Positions 28,018-37,206 of a stretch of 64,000 bases of DNA are shown here, in pieces (position 1 is the first letter of the stretch; every line of letters begins with the position of its first letter). The DNA is from Leptobacterium sp964389205 (GTDB lineage Bacteria; Bacteroidota; Bacteroidia; Flavobacteriales; Flavobacteriaceae): the NCBI GenBank assembly GCA_964389205.1, contig CAYMDH010000002.1, positions 1-64,000 of the forward strand. The letters are read 5' to 3'. The notes under the pieces were generated by a model. It was not told the DNA's origin. It made no database searches and saw only the letters and a program-made list of their open reading frames with translations. Both the position numbers and the translations under genes were made by a program.

Positions 28018-28122
28018 TAAAATTGTTGTAACTCCTTGAATCATAGATGAAATAACATTTCTTAGTTTAACTGCTTAAAAATATCGATGATTGGTTTTAT
28101 GTTTAACACAGCTCTTATTTAG

Positions 28123-28130
28123 TATTTTTG
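28123..28130 (+). promoter_or_regulatory. -7 element of tex
   Basis: TATTTTTG matches TAnnTTTG, 21 bp before the tex ATG at 28152. No exact TTG is seen at normal spacing. Confidence 0.4.
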
Positions 28131-28151
28131 CAAAACCTTAAACATGCCTTT

Positions 28152-30281
28152 ATGGAAGTAATTTCTTTTATTATATCAAAAATTTCTTTGCCTGAAAAAA
28201 GCATAAAGAATACGATTCAATTACTCAATGAAGATTGTACAGTGCCATTTATTTCAAGATACCGCAAAGAAATGACTGGGAATCTGGATGAAGTTCAAAT
28301 AGGTGATATTTTAAAAATAAAATTACTTTTCGAAGAACTTCAAAAACGAAGAAAAAGTATTTTAAAAACGATTGAAGAACAACAAAATCTCACACCAGAA
28401 CTGCGTTTAAAGATAGAAAAAGCGACAACGCTTAGTCTATTAGAAGACCTATATCTACCATTTAAGAAAAAAAGAAACACAAAAGCTTCAGTAGCTAGAG
28501 AGAAAGGGTTGGAGTCTTTAGCAAAGATTATTATGAAGCAAGAAGATGTTTCTGTAGAAACAAGAGCTTTGAAATTTATCAATGATAAAGTTAAAAATGT
28601 TGATGAAGCATTGCAAGGAGCCAGAGATATTATTGCAGAATGGATTAATGAAAATGAAAAAGTACGTACTAGATTACGATACCTTTATCAGCGAAAATCA
28701 ATTATAACAACCAAAGTACAAAAAGGAAAAGAATCTCTTGAGAGTATCCAAAAATACAGACAATATTTTGACTGGTCAGAACCTTTATCTAAAGCACCTT
28801 CACACCGTTTGCTCGCCATTCTTCGTGCCGAAAAAGAAGAAGCAATTAAATTAAAAATAGTCATTGATGCAGATGAAGCGCTAAAGGTCATTGATGATAT
28901 CATTATTAGAACGAATGTAGAGAGCCCAACAAATCAAGTATTTATTTCTATTGAAGATGCTTTTAAAAGACTTTTAAATCCCGCTTTGTCTAATGAAGTA
29001 TTAAAAGAGGCAAAAGAAAAAGCAGACATAGACGCGATTAATGTATTCTCATCAAATTTAAGGCAATTGCTTTTGGGAGCTCCTTTGGGAGAAAAAAGAA
29101 TATTAGCCATAGACCCGGGATTTAAGAGCGGTTGTAAAATAGTATGCTTGAATGAAAAAGGAGATCTTAAGCATAATGAAACCATATATCCGCACCCGCC
29201 TCAAAGAGAAACATCGGTTGCATTAAAGAAAATAAAATCATTAGTAAATGCCTATAAAATAGAAGCTATAGCAATTGGAAATGGAACAGCTTCAAGAGAA
29301 ACAGAAGCTTTTATCAAAAAAATAGCCTTCGATGGTACTCTTCAAGTTTTTGTGGTAAATGAAAGTGGAGCTTCAATATATTCTGCTTCGAAAATAGCAC
29401 GAGAAGAATTTCCAAATTACGATGTTACTGTTAGAGGAGCCGTTTCTATAGGGAGAAGGTTATCAGACCCTTTAGCTGAGTTAGTTAAAATAGACCCTAA
29501 ATCTATAGGCGTTGGTCAATACCAACATGATGTAGATCAAAATAAGCTTAAAGAAGAACTGGATACAGTTGTGATGAGTTGTGTAAATAATGTAGGAGTA
29601 AATATTAATACAGCTAGTAAAAGTTTATTGCGTTATGTTTCTGGAATAAGTGAGTCGTTGGCAGAAAATATTATAGAATACAGAAGCGAAAAAGGAGGAA
29701 TAACCTCAAGAAAAGAGCTCTTAAAAATACCAAGACTAGGAAATAAAGCTTTTGAACAAAGCGCTGCTTTTTTAAAAATATTAGATGCAAAGAATCCTTT
29801 AGACAATTCTGCTGTTCATCCAGAAAGTTATGCTATAGTAGCTCAAATGGCTAAAGATCAAAAAGAATCTTTAGGGAACCTCATAGGAAATAAAGAATTG
29901 GTAACAAAAATTAATTTAAAAACATATTGCACAGATACTATAGGATTACCAACTTTAACAGATATTATTAAAGAGTTAGAAAAACCAGGTTTGGACCCGA
30001 GAAAAAAAGCAAAGGTTTTTGAATTTTCAAAAGAATTAAAAACAATTAACGATGTTAAAACTGGAATGACCGTTCCCGGGATTGTAAACAACATTACTAA
30101 TTTTGGATGTTTTGTTGATATTGGAATTAAAGAAAGTGGACTTGTTCACATTTCAAAATTAAGTAATGCCTATGTAAGTGATGTAAATAGTATTGTTAAA
30201 CTGTATCAACATGTTAAAGTAAAAATTGTTGAGGTAGACATTTCTAGAAAAAGAATTCAATTGTCTATGATAGATGTATAA
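28152..30281 (+). CDS. tex: Tex-family RNA-binding transcription accessory protein
   Basis: This protein has 709 residues from ATG 28152; the frame stays open upstream only through a TTG inside the -7 element. The domains in order are a helical N-terminal region (PFISRYRKEMTGNLDEVQ), a YqgF/RNase H-like domain near 310-430 (RILAIDPGFKSGCKIVCL), a helix-hairpin-helix pair near 480-540 (NINTASKSLLRYVSGI, then LKIPRLGNKAFEQSA), and an S1 domain at the end (GIVNNITNFGCFVDIG). Tex proteins bind nucleic acids and influence transcription termination and mRNA decay. Length is normal. Confidence 0.95.
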   Translation: MEVISFIISKISLPEKSIKNTIQLLNEDCTVPFISRYRKEMTGNLDEVQIGDILKIKLLFEELQKRRKSILKTIEEQQNLTPELRLKIEKATTLSLLEDLYLPFKKKRNTKASVAREKGLESLAKIIMKQEDVSVETRALKFINDKVKNVDEALQGARDIIAEWINENEKVRTRLRYLYQRKSIITTKVQKGKESLESIQKYRQYFDWSEPLSKAPSHRLLAILRAEKEEAIKLKIVIDADEALKVIDDIIIRTNVESPTNQVFISIEDAFKRLLNPALSNEVLKEAKEKADIDAINVFSSNLRQLLLGAPLGEKRILAIDPGFKSGCKIVCLNEKGDLKHNETIYPHPPQRETSVALKKIKSLVNAYKIEAIAIGNGTASRETEAFIKKIAFDGTLQVFVVNESGASIYSASKIAREEFPNYDVTVRGAVSIGRRLSDPLAELVKIDPKSIGVGQYQHDVDQNKLKEELDTVVMSCVNNVGVNINTASKSLLRYVSGISESLAENIIEYRSEKGGITSRKELLKIPRLGNKAFEQSAAFLKILDAKNPLDNSAVHPESYAIVAQMAKDQKESLGNLIGNKELVTKINLKTYCTDTIGLPTLTDIIKELEKPGLDPRKKAKVFEFSKELKTINDVKTGMTVPGIVNNITNFGCFVDIGIKESGLVHISKLSNAYVSDVNSIVKLYQHVKVKIVEVDISRKRIQLSMIDV

Positions 30282-30291
30282 TTAGTATAAA

Positions 30292-30320
30292 AAAAACCAC
30301 TCATATCATGAATGGTTTTT
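30292..30320. terminator. Hairpin between tex and tatA
   Basis: A stem AAAAACCA/TGGTTTTT is extended by TCAT/ATGA across one mismatch, with a 3-nt loop. The gene arrangement is convergent, and the hairpin sits 10 bp after tex and just after the tatA stop on minus. Confidence 0.75.
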
Positions 30321-30342
30321 AATTTTTTAAATATAAAAAATA

Positions 30343-30540
30343 TTATTCTGTTTTATCTTCTACTTTTTTACGTTCTCCTTCTTCTTCTTTAGTAGCTTTT
30401 TTAAACTCTTTTATTCCTCCGCCAAGTCCTTTCATTAGTTCAGGGATTTTCTTTCCGCCAAACAAGAGTAAAATTGCTAAACCAATGATTACCCATTGCC
30501 AAGGTCCAACAAATCCTAAAAATATAACCAGTGATGCCAT
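30343..30540 (-). CDS. tatA: Twin-arginine translocase subunit TatA
   Basis: The protein has 65 residues, with a short transmembrane helix (WQWVIIGLAILLLFGGKKIP) followed by an amphipathic helix (ELMKGLGGGIKEFKKATKEE) and a charged tail. This is the TatA/E pattern: the FGxKKIPEL hinge is present. TatA forms the pore for folded proteins with twin-arginine signals. A tatC gene is not adjacent. Confidence 0.92.
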   Translation of the reverse strand: MASLVIFLGFVGPWQWVIIGLAILLLFGGKKIPELMKGLGGGIKEFKKATKEEEGERKKVEDKTE

Positions 30541-30727
30541 TTTGTACGTATTTATAGAACAAAAGTAATAAGAAAAGTTTAAAATAAGCGTATTTATCTA
30601 ATATTAACCCATGTAAAAAAAGATAATGACATCGCTTTTATTTCTATAAACATCATAGAACAATATAAAAAGAGCTTAAAAAAGATAATTTTAAAGTGTT
30701 TGTTCTTTATGAAATTTTTAGGATACC

Positions 30728-30735
30728 TATATTTG
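30728..30735 (+). promoter_or_regulatory. -7 element of the M23 peptidase operon
   Basis: TATATTTG matches TAnnTTTG, 8 bp before the ATG at 30744. A TTTG lies at 30699-30702, giving a spacer of 25 bp, slightly longer than usual. Confidence 0.4.
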
Positions 30736-30743
30736 TTTGACTT

Positions 30744-31613
30744 ATGGCAAAGAAGAAAGTAAAAAGAAAACAATTAAAGAAAAAGTTATTACATAAGTAT
30801 CGCTTAGTAATTTTAAATGAAGATACTTTTGAAGAAAGAATATCATTTAAATTAAGTCGATTAAATGTTTTTGTGGTAGGAACTATATTTACTGCTTTTT
30901 TAATAGCAGCAACTACTGTTTTGGTAGCTTTTACACCACTTAGAGAATATATTCCAGGATATTCATCGACACGCTTGAAGCAGAGAGCTATCGAAAATGC
31001 AGATAAAGTAGACTCTTTAGAACAGATTTTAACAGAAAATATTATTTACTTAGATACTATAAGAAAAGCGTTAACAGGTGAAGTTAAAATAGGATCCATT
31101 AACAGAGATTCACTTTTTGAAAAATTTAGAATAGATCCTTCTTCTGTAGATTTAAGTCCAAATAAACAAGATTCTTTATTGAGATTAGAAGTCGAAAATG
31201 AGGACAAATACAATATTTTTGAGACAGCAACGTCTAATGGAAATTTTGTGTTATTCCCTCCAGTTACTGGTGTAATTTCCCAATCATATAGTCCAGAAAA
31301 AAAGCACTTTGCAGTAGATGTAACTGCTCCAAAAGATACGCCAGTAAAAGCGGTTGGAGATGGAACCGTTATTTTTGCTGAATGGACTTCAGAAACAGGC
31401 TACGTAATTATCTTAGAACACGCTTTTGGATTAATATCTGTGTATAAACACAATGGATCATTAACAAAAGGTCAAGGAGATTTAGTAAAATCTGGAGAAG
31501 TTATAGCAACCGTTGGTAATACAGGAGAATTAACAACAGGGCCTCATTTACATTTCGAGCTTTGGAGCGAAAGTTATCCGGTAAACCCAATTCAATACAT
31601 TGATTTTGAATGA
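30744..31613 (+). CDS. M23-family peptidase, inner-membrane anchored
   Basis: The protein has 289 residues, with a basic N-terminus, one transmembrane helix at about 43-65 and a short linker helix. A lysostaphin-type M23 domain lies at about 180-285. Zinc ligands are visible as H188 and D192 (KKHFAVD) and in HLHFE (H268, H270). It probably cleaves peptidoglycan cross-links in the periplasm, or regulates another hydrolase as NlpD/EnvC-like proteins do. The 3' end overlaps wecB by 4 bp (ATGA). A degenerate second copy of its last 24 codons lies 1.3 kb downstream, before the GH3-like gene. Confidence 0.92.
   Translation: MAKKKVKRKQLKKKLLHKYRLVILNEDTFEERISFKLSRLNVFVVGTIFTAFLIAATTVLVAFTPLREYIPGYSSTRLKQRAIENADKVDSLEQILTENIIYLDTIRKALTGEVKIGSINRDSLFEKFRIDPSSVDLSPNKQDSLLRLEVENEDKYNIFETATSNGNFVLFPPVTGVISQSYSPEKKHFAVDVTAPKDTPVKAVGDGTVIFAEWTSETGYVIILEHAFGLISVYKHNGSLTKGQGDLVKSGEVIATVGNTGELTTGPHLHFELWSESYPVNPIQYIDFE
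31542..31613 (+). repeat. 72-bp repeat, intact copy (3' end of the M23 gene)
   Basis: This segment encodes the last 24 codons of the peptidase including its stop. It matches 32840-32911 at 65 of 72 positions without gaps; all seven differences are transitions. The two copies bracket wecB. Confidence 0.95.
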
Positions 31614-32728
31614 AAATTAGAAATTTAATAATCTTTGGAACTAGACCAGAAGCCATTAAAATGGCACCATTGGTTAAAAAGTTTCAAGAAGAAAAATTGT
31701 TTGAAACCCGTGTTTGTATTACAGCACAACACAGAGAAATGCTGGATCAGGTTCTTACTTTTTTTGAAATACAACCAGATTATGATTTAAATTTGATGAA
31801 GCCCAATCAAAATCTTTATGCTCTTACTGCAGATATTATCTTAAATCTAAAACCTATACTGGAAGATTTTAATCCAGATTATGTCTATGTTCACGGAGAT
31901 ACAACAACAACAATGGCATCTAGTATAGCATCTTTTTACTCAGGAGCCAAAGTATGTCATGTAGAAGCAGGGCTGAGAACGTTTAATATGCAATCTCCTT
32001 TTCCTGAAGAGATGAACAGGTCTGTTACTGGTGTAATTTCGCATACTCATTTTGCTCCTACAGAAAGCTCAAAGAAAAACCTAATAAATGAAAATAAGAA
32101 AGCTTCCAATATTATAATTACTGGAAATACTGTGATTGATGCGTTATTATATAGCGTAAACAAAGTTAAATCTGAAAATTTTAATGATATAGAAATAAAT
32201 AGATTAAAGAAAATAATAGATCTAAACAAAAAAATAATCCTTGTTACAGGACATCGAAGAGAGAATCACGGTCAAGGATTTATTAATATCTGCGAATCAT
32301 TAAAAGAAATAGCATTGAATAATAAAAATGTTCAAATTATATATCCAGTTCATTTAAATCCTAATGTACAAAAACCAGTATATGAATTGATAAATGATAT
32401 TGAAAACATAGAACTTATTAAACCTTTATCATATCCTGCTTTTGTATGGTTAATGGAGAAATCGTATTTAATAATTACAGATAGTGGTGGTATTCAAGAA
32501 GAAGCTCCAAGTTTAGGGAAGCCTGTATTGGTTATGAGAGATACTACAGAAAGACCAGAAGCAGTTGAAGCTGGAACAGTGATATTGGTCGGGACAGATA
32601 AAAAGAAGATTGTAAGCGAAGCAAATAATCTTATCAATAATAAGACAGAATATTTAAAAATGAGTAAACTTCATAACCCTTACGGAGATGGTAAAGCATG
32701 TGAGCGAATTGTTAAATATTTCAAATAA
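31610..32728 (+). CDS. wecB: UDP-N-acetylglucosamine 2-epimerase (non-hydrolysing)
   Basis: This 372-residue enzyme interconverts UDP-GlcNAc and UDP-ManNAc for surface polysaccharide. The family start LIIFGTRPEAIKMAPLVK is followed by TAQHREMLDQVL, VHGDTTTTMA, HVEAGLRTFN and SPFPEEMNRS. The C-terminal nucleotide-binding end is LIITDSGGIQEEAPSLGKPV with TERPEAVEAGT. Length is normal. It overlaps the M23 gene by 4 bp. It is followed by a 111-bp gap and then a fragment of the M23 3' end, which indicates that it was inserted into an older M23-GH3 gene pair. Confidence 0.95.
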   Translation: MKIRNLIIFGTRPEAIKMAPLVKKFQEEKLFETRVCITAQHREMLDQVLTFFEIQPDYDLNLMKPNQNLYALTADIILNLKPILEDFNPDYVYVHGDTTTTMASSIASFYSGAKVCHVEAGLRTFNMQSPFPEEMNRSVTGVISHTHFAPTESSKKNLINENKKASNIIITGNTVIDALLYSVNKVKSENFNDIEINRLKKIIDLNKKIILVTGHRRENHGQGFINICESLKEIALNNKNVQIIYPVHLNPNVQKPVYELINDIENIELIKPLSYPAFVWLMEKSYLIITDSGGIQEEAPSLGKPVLVMRDTTERPEAVEAGTVILVGTDKKKIVSEANNLINNKTEYLKMSKLHNPYGDGKACERIVKYFK

Positions 32729-32839
32729 AAAAATAGAAAGTAAATACCTGTATTTATATTATAAAATGGATGTAAAAGTAAAACGTAGCTATAGTAAAAA
32801 TTCAAAAAAGAGGAGAATTATAGTATTTTTGTAACAATA

Positions 32840-32911
32840 CCTTATCTACATTTCGAGCTTTGGAGTGAAAGTTATCCGGTAAACCTAATTCAATATATTG
32901 ACTTTGAATAA
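32840..32911 (+). pseudogene. Degenerate duplicate of the M23 peptidase 3' end
   Basis: This 72-bp segment keeps the reading frame of the peptidase end (PYLHFELWSESY, then QYIDFE and stop TAA) but has lost the first zinc-ligand His of HLHFE (H to Y) and has one Pro to Leu change. It has no start codon and no upstream domain. Its stop is 6 bp from the GH3-like ATG, which suggests that it retains the ancestral spacing. A -7-like TATTTTTG at 32824-32831 lies just upstream. Confidence 0.9.
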
Positions 32912-32917
32912 AATAGC

Positions 32918-34417
32918 ATGTCTTTAAAATCATTTGCAGCTAAAATTTTTGCTAAAATTATCTATAAGAAAATTCAAAAATGGTCAAATCATCCTTTGGA
33001 TGCTCAAGAAGCTGTTTTTAGAGCCTTAATTACTACAGGAAAAGCAACTTCTTTTGGAAAAGATCACGATTTCATGAATATTAACACTCATGAAGATTTT
33101 ATAAAACGCATTCCTATAAGAGATTATGAAGGACTCAAGTCATATGTAGAAAGATCTGTAGCAGGTGAAGAGAACGTGTTATGGAAAGGCAAACCTTTAT
33201 ACTTTGCAAAAACCTCTGGAACTACATCAGGAGCCAAGTATATTCCTATTACTAAAGAATCCATGCCGTATCATATTGAAGCAGCAAGAAATGCAATTCT
33301 ATGCTATATTCATGAAACAGGGAATGCAAAATTTGTCGATGGAAAAATGATTTTTCTTCAAGGAAACCCAACACTCAATGAGAAAAATGGCGTTAAACTA
33401 GGAAGACTATCGGGGATAGTAGCTCATTATGTTCCTAATTATCTTCAAAAAAATAGAATGCCGAGTTGGGAAACCAATTGTATTGAAGATTGGGAAACAA
33501 AAGTAAATGCTATTGTAGAAGAAACTCATAAAGAAAATATGAGTGTTATTAGCGGAATCCCTTCATGGGTACAAATGTATTTTGAAAGATTACAGGAAAA
33601 GACAGGAAAAAAAATAGGAGATTTATTTTCCAACTTTGAACTCTTCATCTATGGGGGCGTAAATTACGAACCCTATCGATCAAAATTTGAAAGCTTAATA
33701 GGTAGAAGTGTTCCAAGTATTGAATTATTTCCTGCAAGCGAAGGCTTTTTTGCGTTTCAAGATTCGCAAAAAGAAAAAGGAATGTTGTTGCTTTTAAATG
33801 CGGGTATTTTCTATGAATTTATCAAAGCTGATGAATTTTTTGAATCTAATTATAAGCGACTTACTATTAAAGATGTTGAATTAGGAGTTAATTATGTAAT
33901 GATCATTTCAACCAATGCTGGTTTGTGGGGTTATAACTTAGGTGATACTGTTCAATTTACTTCTTTACAACCTTTTAGAGTAGTTGTTTCAGGAAGAATT
34001 AAACATTTTATTTCAGCTTTTGGAGAACATGTAATAGCAAAGGAAGTAGAGGAGGCAATGCAATATGCTGTTGATGGAACAGCGATTGAAATAAGTGAGT
34101 TTACAGTAGCTCCTCAAGTAAACCCTGAAAATGATGAGCTCCCTTATCATGAATGGATGATTGAGTTTAGAAAAAAACCTAAAGATATCGCCGTGTTTGC
34201 AAAGAAGATTGACGAGGCTTTACAAAAACAAAACAGTTATTATTTAGATTTGATAGAAGGAAAAATACTCCAAACTTTAAAAATTTCAATAGTAGAAGAA
34301 GGAGGTTTTACGGCCTACATGAAATCTATTGGTAAACTTGGAGGTCAGAATAAAATTAAGCGTTTATCAAATGATAGAAAACTTGCGGATGCGCTTTATG
34401 CGTTGAAAAAGAATTAA
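32918..34417 (+). CDS. GH3-superfamily acyl-acid-amido synthetase-like protein
   Basis: The protein has 499 residues of the GH3 family of ATP-dependent acyl-adenylating enzymes. The ATP-binding loop is AKTSGTTSGAKYIPIT near residue 108. Further family signatures are LFIYGGVNYEPYRSKFE, LFPASEGFFAFQ and LGVNYVMIIS with LWGYNLGDTVQF. Plant members conjugate amino acids to hormones; the bacterial substrate is unknown. In this family of genomes it commonly follows an M23 gene and precedes the PNP-like gene seen here, so a shared role in the envelope is possible. Confidence 0.88.
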   Translation: MSLKSFAAKIFAKIIYKKIQKWSNHPLDAQEAVFRALITTGKATSFGKDHDFMNINTHEDFIKRIPIRDYEGLKSYVERSVAGEENVLWKGKPLYFAKTSGTTSGAKYIPITKESMPYHIEAARNAILCYIHETGNAKFVDGKMIFLQGNPTLNEKNGVKLGRLSGIVAHYVPNYLQKNRMPSWETNCIEDWETKVNAIVEETHKENMSVISGIPSWVQMYFERLQEKTGKKIGDLFSNFELFIYGGVNYEPYRSKFESLIGRSVPSIELFPASEGFFAFQDSQKEKGMLLLLNAGIFYEFIKADEFFESNYKRLTIKDVELGVNYVMIISTNAGLWGYNLGDTVQFTSLQPFRVVVSGRIKHFISAFGEHVIAKEVEEAMQYAVDGTAIEISEFTVAPQVNPENDELPYHEWMIEFRKKPKDIAVFAKKIDEALQKQNSYYLDLIEGKILQTLKISIVEEGGFTAYMKSIGKLGGQNKIKRLSNDRKLADALYALKKN

Positions 34418-34457
34418 ATTTACGAAATTACTTGTACTTTTGTATAAGCAACAACCT

Positions 34458-36146
34458 ATGAGTAAAATTAAAGGAAGAACAAGAGCCCAAGAATCAACAA
34501 ACGCAATAGAACGAATGTACATAACAATGCGACATTTGTTTAACAGAGGCTTTTATAAACCCTCTGGTGTTTCTGGAGAAACACTCAGACAATCATTACT
34601 TCAATTACAACCAGAAATTTATGGCTCTGTCGCAGAAGAAAAAACAGAATTTAACGGGCTTCTCTATGTGTTAGATAGACTGCCAGAAGGGATTGAGCAA
34701 TGTAGATTTATAAACCTTACCTCAGATGAAGGATATAAAAAATCACACTTTCAGGTAATTATCCCTCCTAAACGGAGAAGGAACTGCTATAGAATAGATG
34801 ATGAGCAGATGAATATTGAAATTACCAGAGGGCGGTCTGATATTTATGATATTCTTACGCATCTTACGTTTTTATTTATCGAATCTGATAAAATATGTAA
34901 GCGTGTTTTAATCTCTGATACAGAAGAGACGACAAGAGATTGGCAAAAATTAGAAGCAGTCATTAAGAAATCAAAACTCAATCTGGCAGAGCGAGAAATA
35001 GCCATTAGTCATACTGCTAATATATTAGGAAGAACTTTTGATGAAACCTTAGAAATCTATAAAAATTTTGCAACTAAGAAAACACCTGAAAGATTTCTAA
35101 AAATTGTGTATTGGATGGGTAAACTCGCTATTGAAGAAGAAACAAAAGGGAGTAAGCGTGCCATTACATTTAGCCCAATATTGAGAGAACGTCTAGGGCA
35201 TCATATTCATGGTGAGATATGGGCAAATACAATAAAAACCACACTTAAAAAAAGCAAGCTTTTCCATAGACCAATTCATATTATAAGTGCAAACATGCAT
35301 AGCGTTATGAATTCTTTATTTGCTAAACATGTATTAGAAAAGGAACTAAAAGGAAAGGCTAATTTAGATGTTTATGAAGCACTTAGTAAATCTGAGAACA
35401 TAGCTATTAGAAAAAAAGTAAAAGACTATGCTCATAAAAACGGAATGATTTCAATTGATGATGTTTCAGGTACTAATATAGATGTTCAAATTTTTGATAC
35501 AGCAAAAATAGATTTCTCTAAAACAAATTATACTGTTAACTCTGATCTTTTAGAGGATGAAAAACCAGTATTATTTGTTATGGACTATGCTTTTGGAGAG
35601 CAAGCTTACGAAACCATTGACGAGTTTTTAAAACCATTAAAACAAAGAAATGGTTCCCTAGAGTTCTTAAATGTTTCTTCGATTTCTATTATGGGTAAGG
35701 CTGGTATTTTAGAAGGAGGTAAAGGAGATTTAATGATCCCTACTTCTCATATATTTGAAGGGACGGCAGATAATTATCCATTTAAAAATGAATTAACTAA
35801 AGAAGATTTTCAAGACCATGGGTTATTAGTTTTTGAAGGAGCGATGATTACTGTTTTAGGAACCTCTCTTCAAAACAGAGATATTCTTAAGTTCTTTCAT
35901 GATTCTACCTGGAGTGTTATTGGTTTGGAGATGGAAGGAGCTCATTATCAAAAGGCCATCCAGTCTGCATCAAAAATTAGAAAAAGTATTTCTGAAGATG
36001 TAAAAGTTCGATATGCTTATTATGCTTCAGACAACCCATTAGAAACAGGAAGCACTTTAGCATCCGGAGGTTTAGGCGCTACAGGGGTTAAACCTACCTA
36101 TTTAATAACAAGAAAAATTTTAGAACAAATATTTAATTCGCATTAA
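34458..36146 (+). CDS. DUF6909-like protein with a purine-phosphorylase-like C-terminus
   Basis: The protein has 562 residues from ATG 34458; a TTG 18 bp upstream lies next to a TACTTTTG -7 element and is less likely. The N-terminal half is helical (ESTNAIERMYITMRHLFNRG). The C-terminal half resembles the PNP/UDP phosphorylase superfamily: SISIMGKAGILEGGKGDLMI, then VIGLEMEGAHYQKAIQ, where EMEG is the typical ribose/phosphate-site motif. I believe this is DUF6909. Whether it is enzymatically active is unknown. It lies between the GH3-like gene and the Wzz-like gene, 2 bp from the latter's ATG. Confidence 0.75.
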   Translation: MSKIKGRTRAQESTNAIERMYITMRHLFNRGFYKPSGVSGETLRQSLLQLQPEIYGSVAEEKTEFNGLLYVLDRLPEGIEQCRFINLTSDEGYKKSHFQVIIPPKRRRNCYRIDDEQMNIEITRGRSDIYDILTHLTFLFIESDKICKRVLISDTEETTRDWQKLEAVIKKSKLNLAEREIAISHTANILGRTFDETLEIYKNFATKKTPERFLKIVYWMGKLAIEEETKGSKRAITFSPILRERLGHHIHGEIWANTIKTTLKKSKLFHRPIHIISANMHSVMNSLFAKHVLEKELKGKANLDVYEALSKSENIAIRKKVKDYAHKNGMISIDDVSGTNIDVQIFDTAKIDFSKTNYTVNSDLLEDEKPVLFVMDYAFGEQAYETIDEFLKPLKQRNGSLEFLNVSSISIMGKAGILEGGKGDLMIPTSHIFEGTADNYPFKNELTKEDFQDHGLLVFEGAMITVLGTSLQNRDILKFFHDSTWSVIGLEMEGAHYQKAIQSASKIRKSISEDVKVRYAYYASDNPLETGSTLASGGLGATGVKPTYLITRKILEQIFNSH

Positions 36147-36147
36147 A

Positions 36148-37203
36148 ATGAGTGAAAATACAACACCTAAAAACAATTCCGAAGATGCAGATTTGGGTCA
36201 ACTTTTTAAGTTAATAGGAAATGCTTTTAATCGTTTCTTTAATTTTTTAGCCACCATCTTTAAAGGATTATTTAATTTACTATTAGTCTTTCTGCTTTTT
36301 TTACAGAAGCATTTTGTAAAGTTTGTTATTACAGGGGTTTTAGGCTTAGGCTTAGGCTTTTATTTAGATTATAAAGAAGGAGAACTTTATCAATCGTCAA
36401 TGGTTGTAGAGCCTAATTTTAATAGTGTACAGCAGTTGTATAATAATATTAACTTTTACAATGAATTGGCCGATGATAAAGATTCAACTGCCTTATCTGG
36501 TGCTTTAGGAATATCCATTAAAGAAGCGGCAACAATTAAAGAAGTTTATGTAGAGTCATATTCAGATGAAAATCAAAAAATAAAACTATTTGATGATTTT
36601 ATTAGACAGTTAGATACTAATACAATTAAAACAATTGATTATAAATCTTATCTAAAGAATTTTAATTCTTTTAATGCCCGTTTTCATAAAATTACTTTCA
36701 TTAGTAACAATAGCAACGTTGCTAAAAAGACACAAAATAAAATAGTGTCATCTATTTCAAGCAATGATTATTTTGAGCTTCAAAAGAGAGTGAGTGATAT
36801 AAATATTCAACTTAAGGATAGTATTTATAATAGACAATCTGAAGAAATAGATTCTTTGCAAAGTCTTTACAGAAAAGTGCTTCTTGAAACTGCAAAGAAT
36901 GCAAATACAAGCACAAATATAAACTTGGCAGATAAAGAAGGAAGTAATGATAAAGAGTTACAACTTATTTTACAAATAGATATTTTAAAAAAGAATCTAG
37001 TTAGTTTAAATGAAGAACGAGCAAATAAGGCAGAAATAATAAATGTAATCTCTGACTTTCCAACTAGAGGAGTAAAAATAAAAAAAATATGGCAAGACTA
37101 TAGAGTTTTGTCTTTTATAGGTTTTATTATAATTACATTATTAATACTATTATTATTAGAACTCAACAAGTTTCTTAAGTCATATAAAGCATCTAAAGAG
37201 TAA
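36148..37203 (+). CDS. Wzz-like polysaccharide chain-length determinant
   Basis: The protein has 351 residues. It has hydrophobic segments at about 38-77 (LLLVFLLFLQKHFVKFVITG) and at about 318-340 (VLSFIGFIIITLLILLLLEL), with a periplasmic helical region between them. Two terminal membrane segments around a coiled periplasmic part is the layout of Wzz-type co-polymerases, which set polymer length. The usual Pro-rich motif before the second membrane segment is weak, so assignment rests on topology and position. It opens the polysaccharide locus, 3 bp before rfbB. Confidence 0.75.
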   Translation: MSENTTPKNNSEDADLGQLFKLIGNAFNRFFNFLATIFKGLFNLLLVFLLFLQKHFVKFVITGVLGLGLGFYLDYKEGELYQSSMVVEPNFNSVQQLYNNINFYNELADDKDSTALSGALGISIKEAATIKEVYVESYSDENQKIKLFDDFIRQLDTNTIKTIDYKSYLKNFNSFNARFHKITFISNNSNVAKKTQNKIVSSISSNDYFELQKRVSDINIQLKDSIYNRQSEEIDSLQSLYRKVLLETAKNANTSTNINLADKEGSNDKELQLILQIDILKKNLVSLNEERANKAEIINVISDFPTRGVKIKKIWQDYRVLSFIGFIIITLLILLLLELNKFLKSYKASKE

Positions 37204-37206
37204 AAA

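Noticed and set aside
32766..32834. 22-codon frame between wecB and the M23 remnant
   Set aside because: Too short, no clear start context or recognisable motif; most likely insertion debris.
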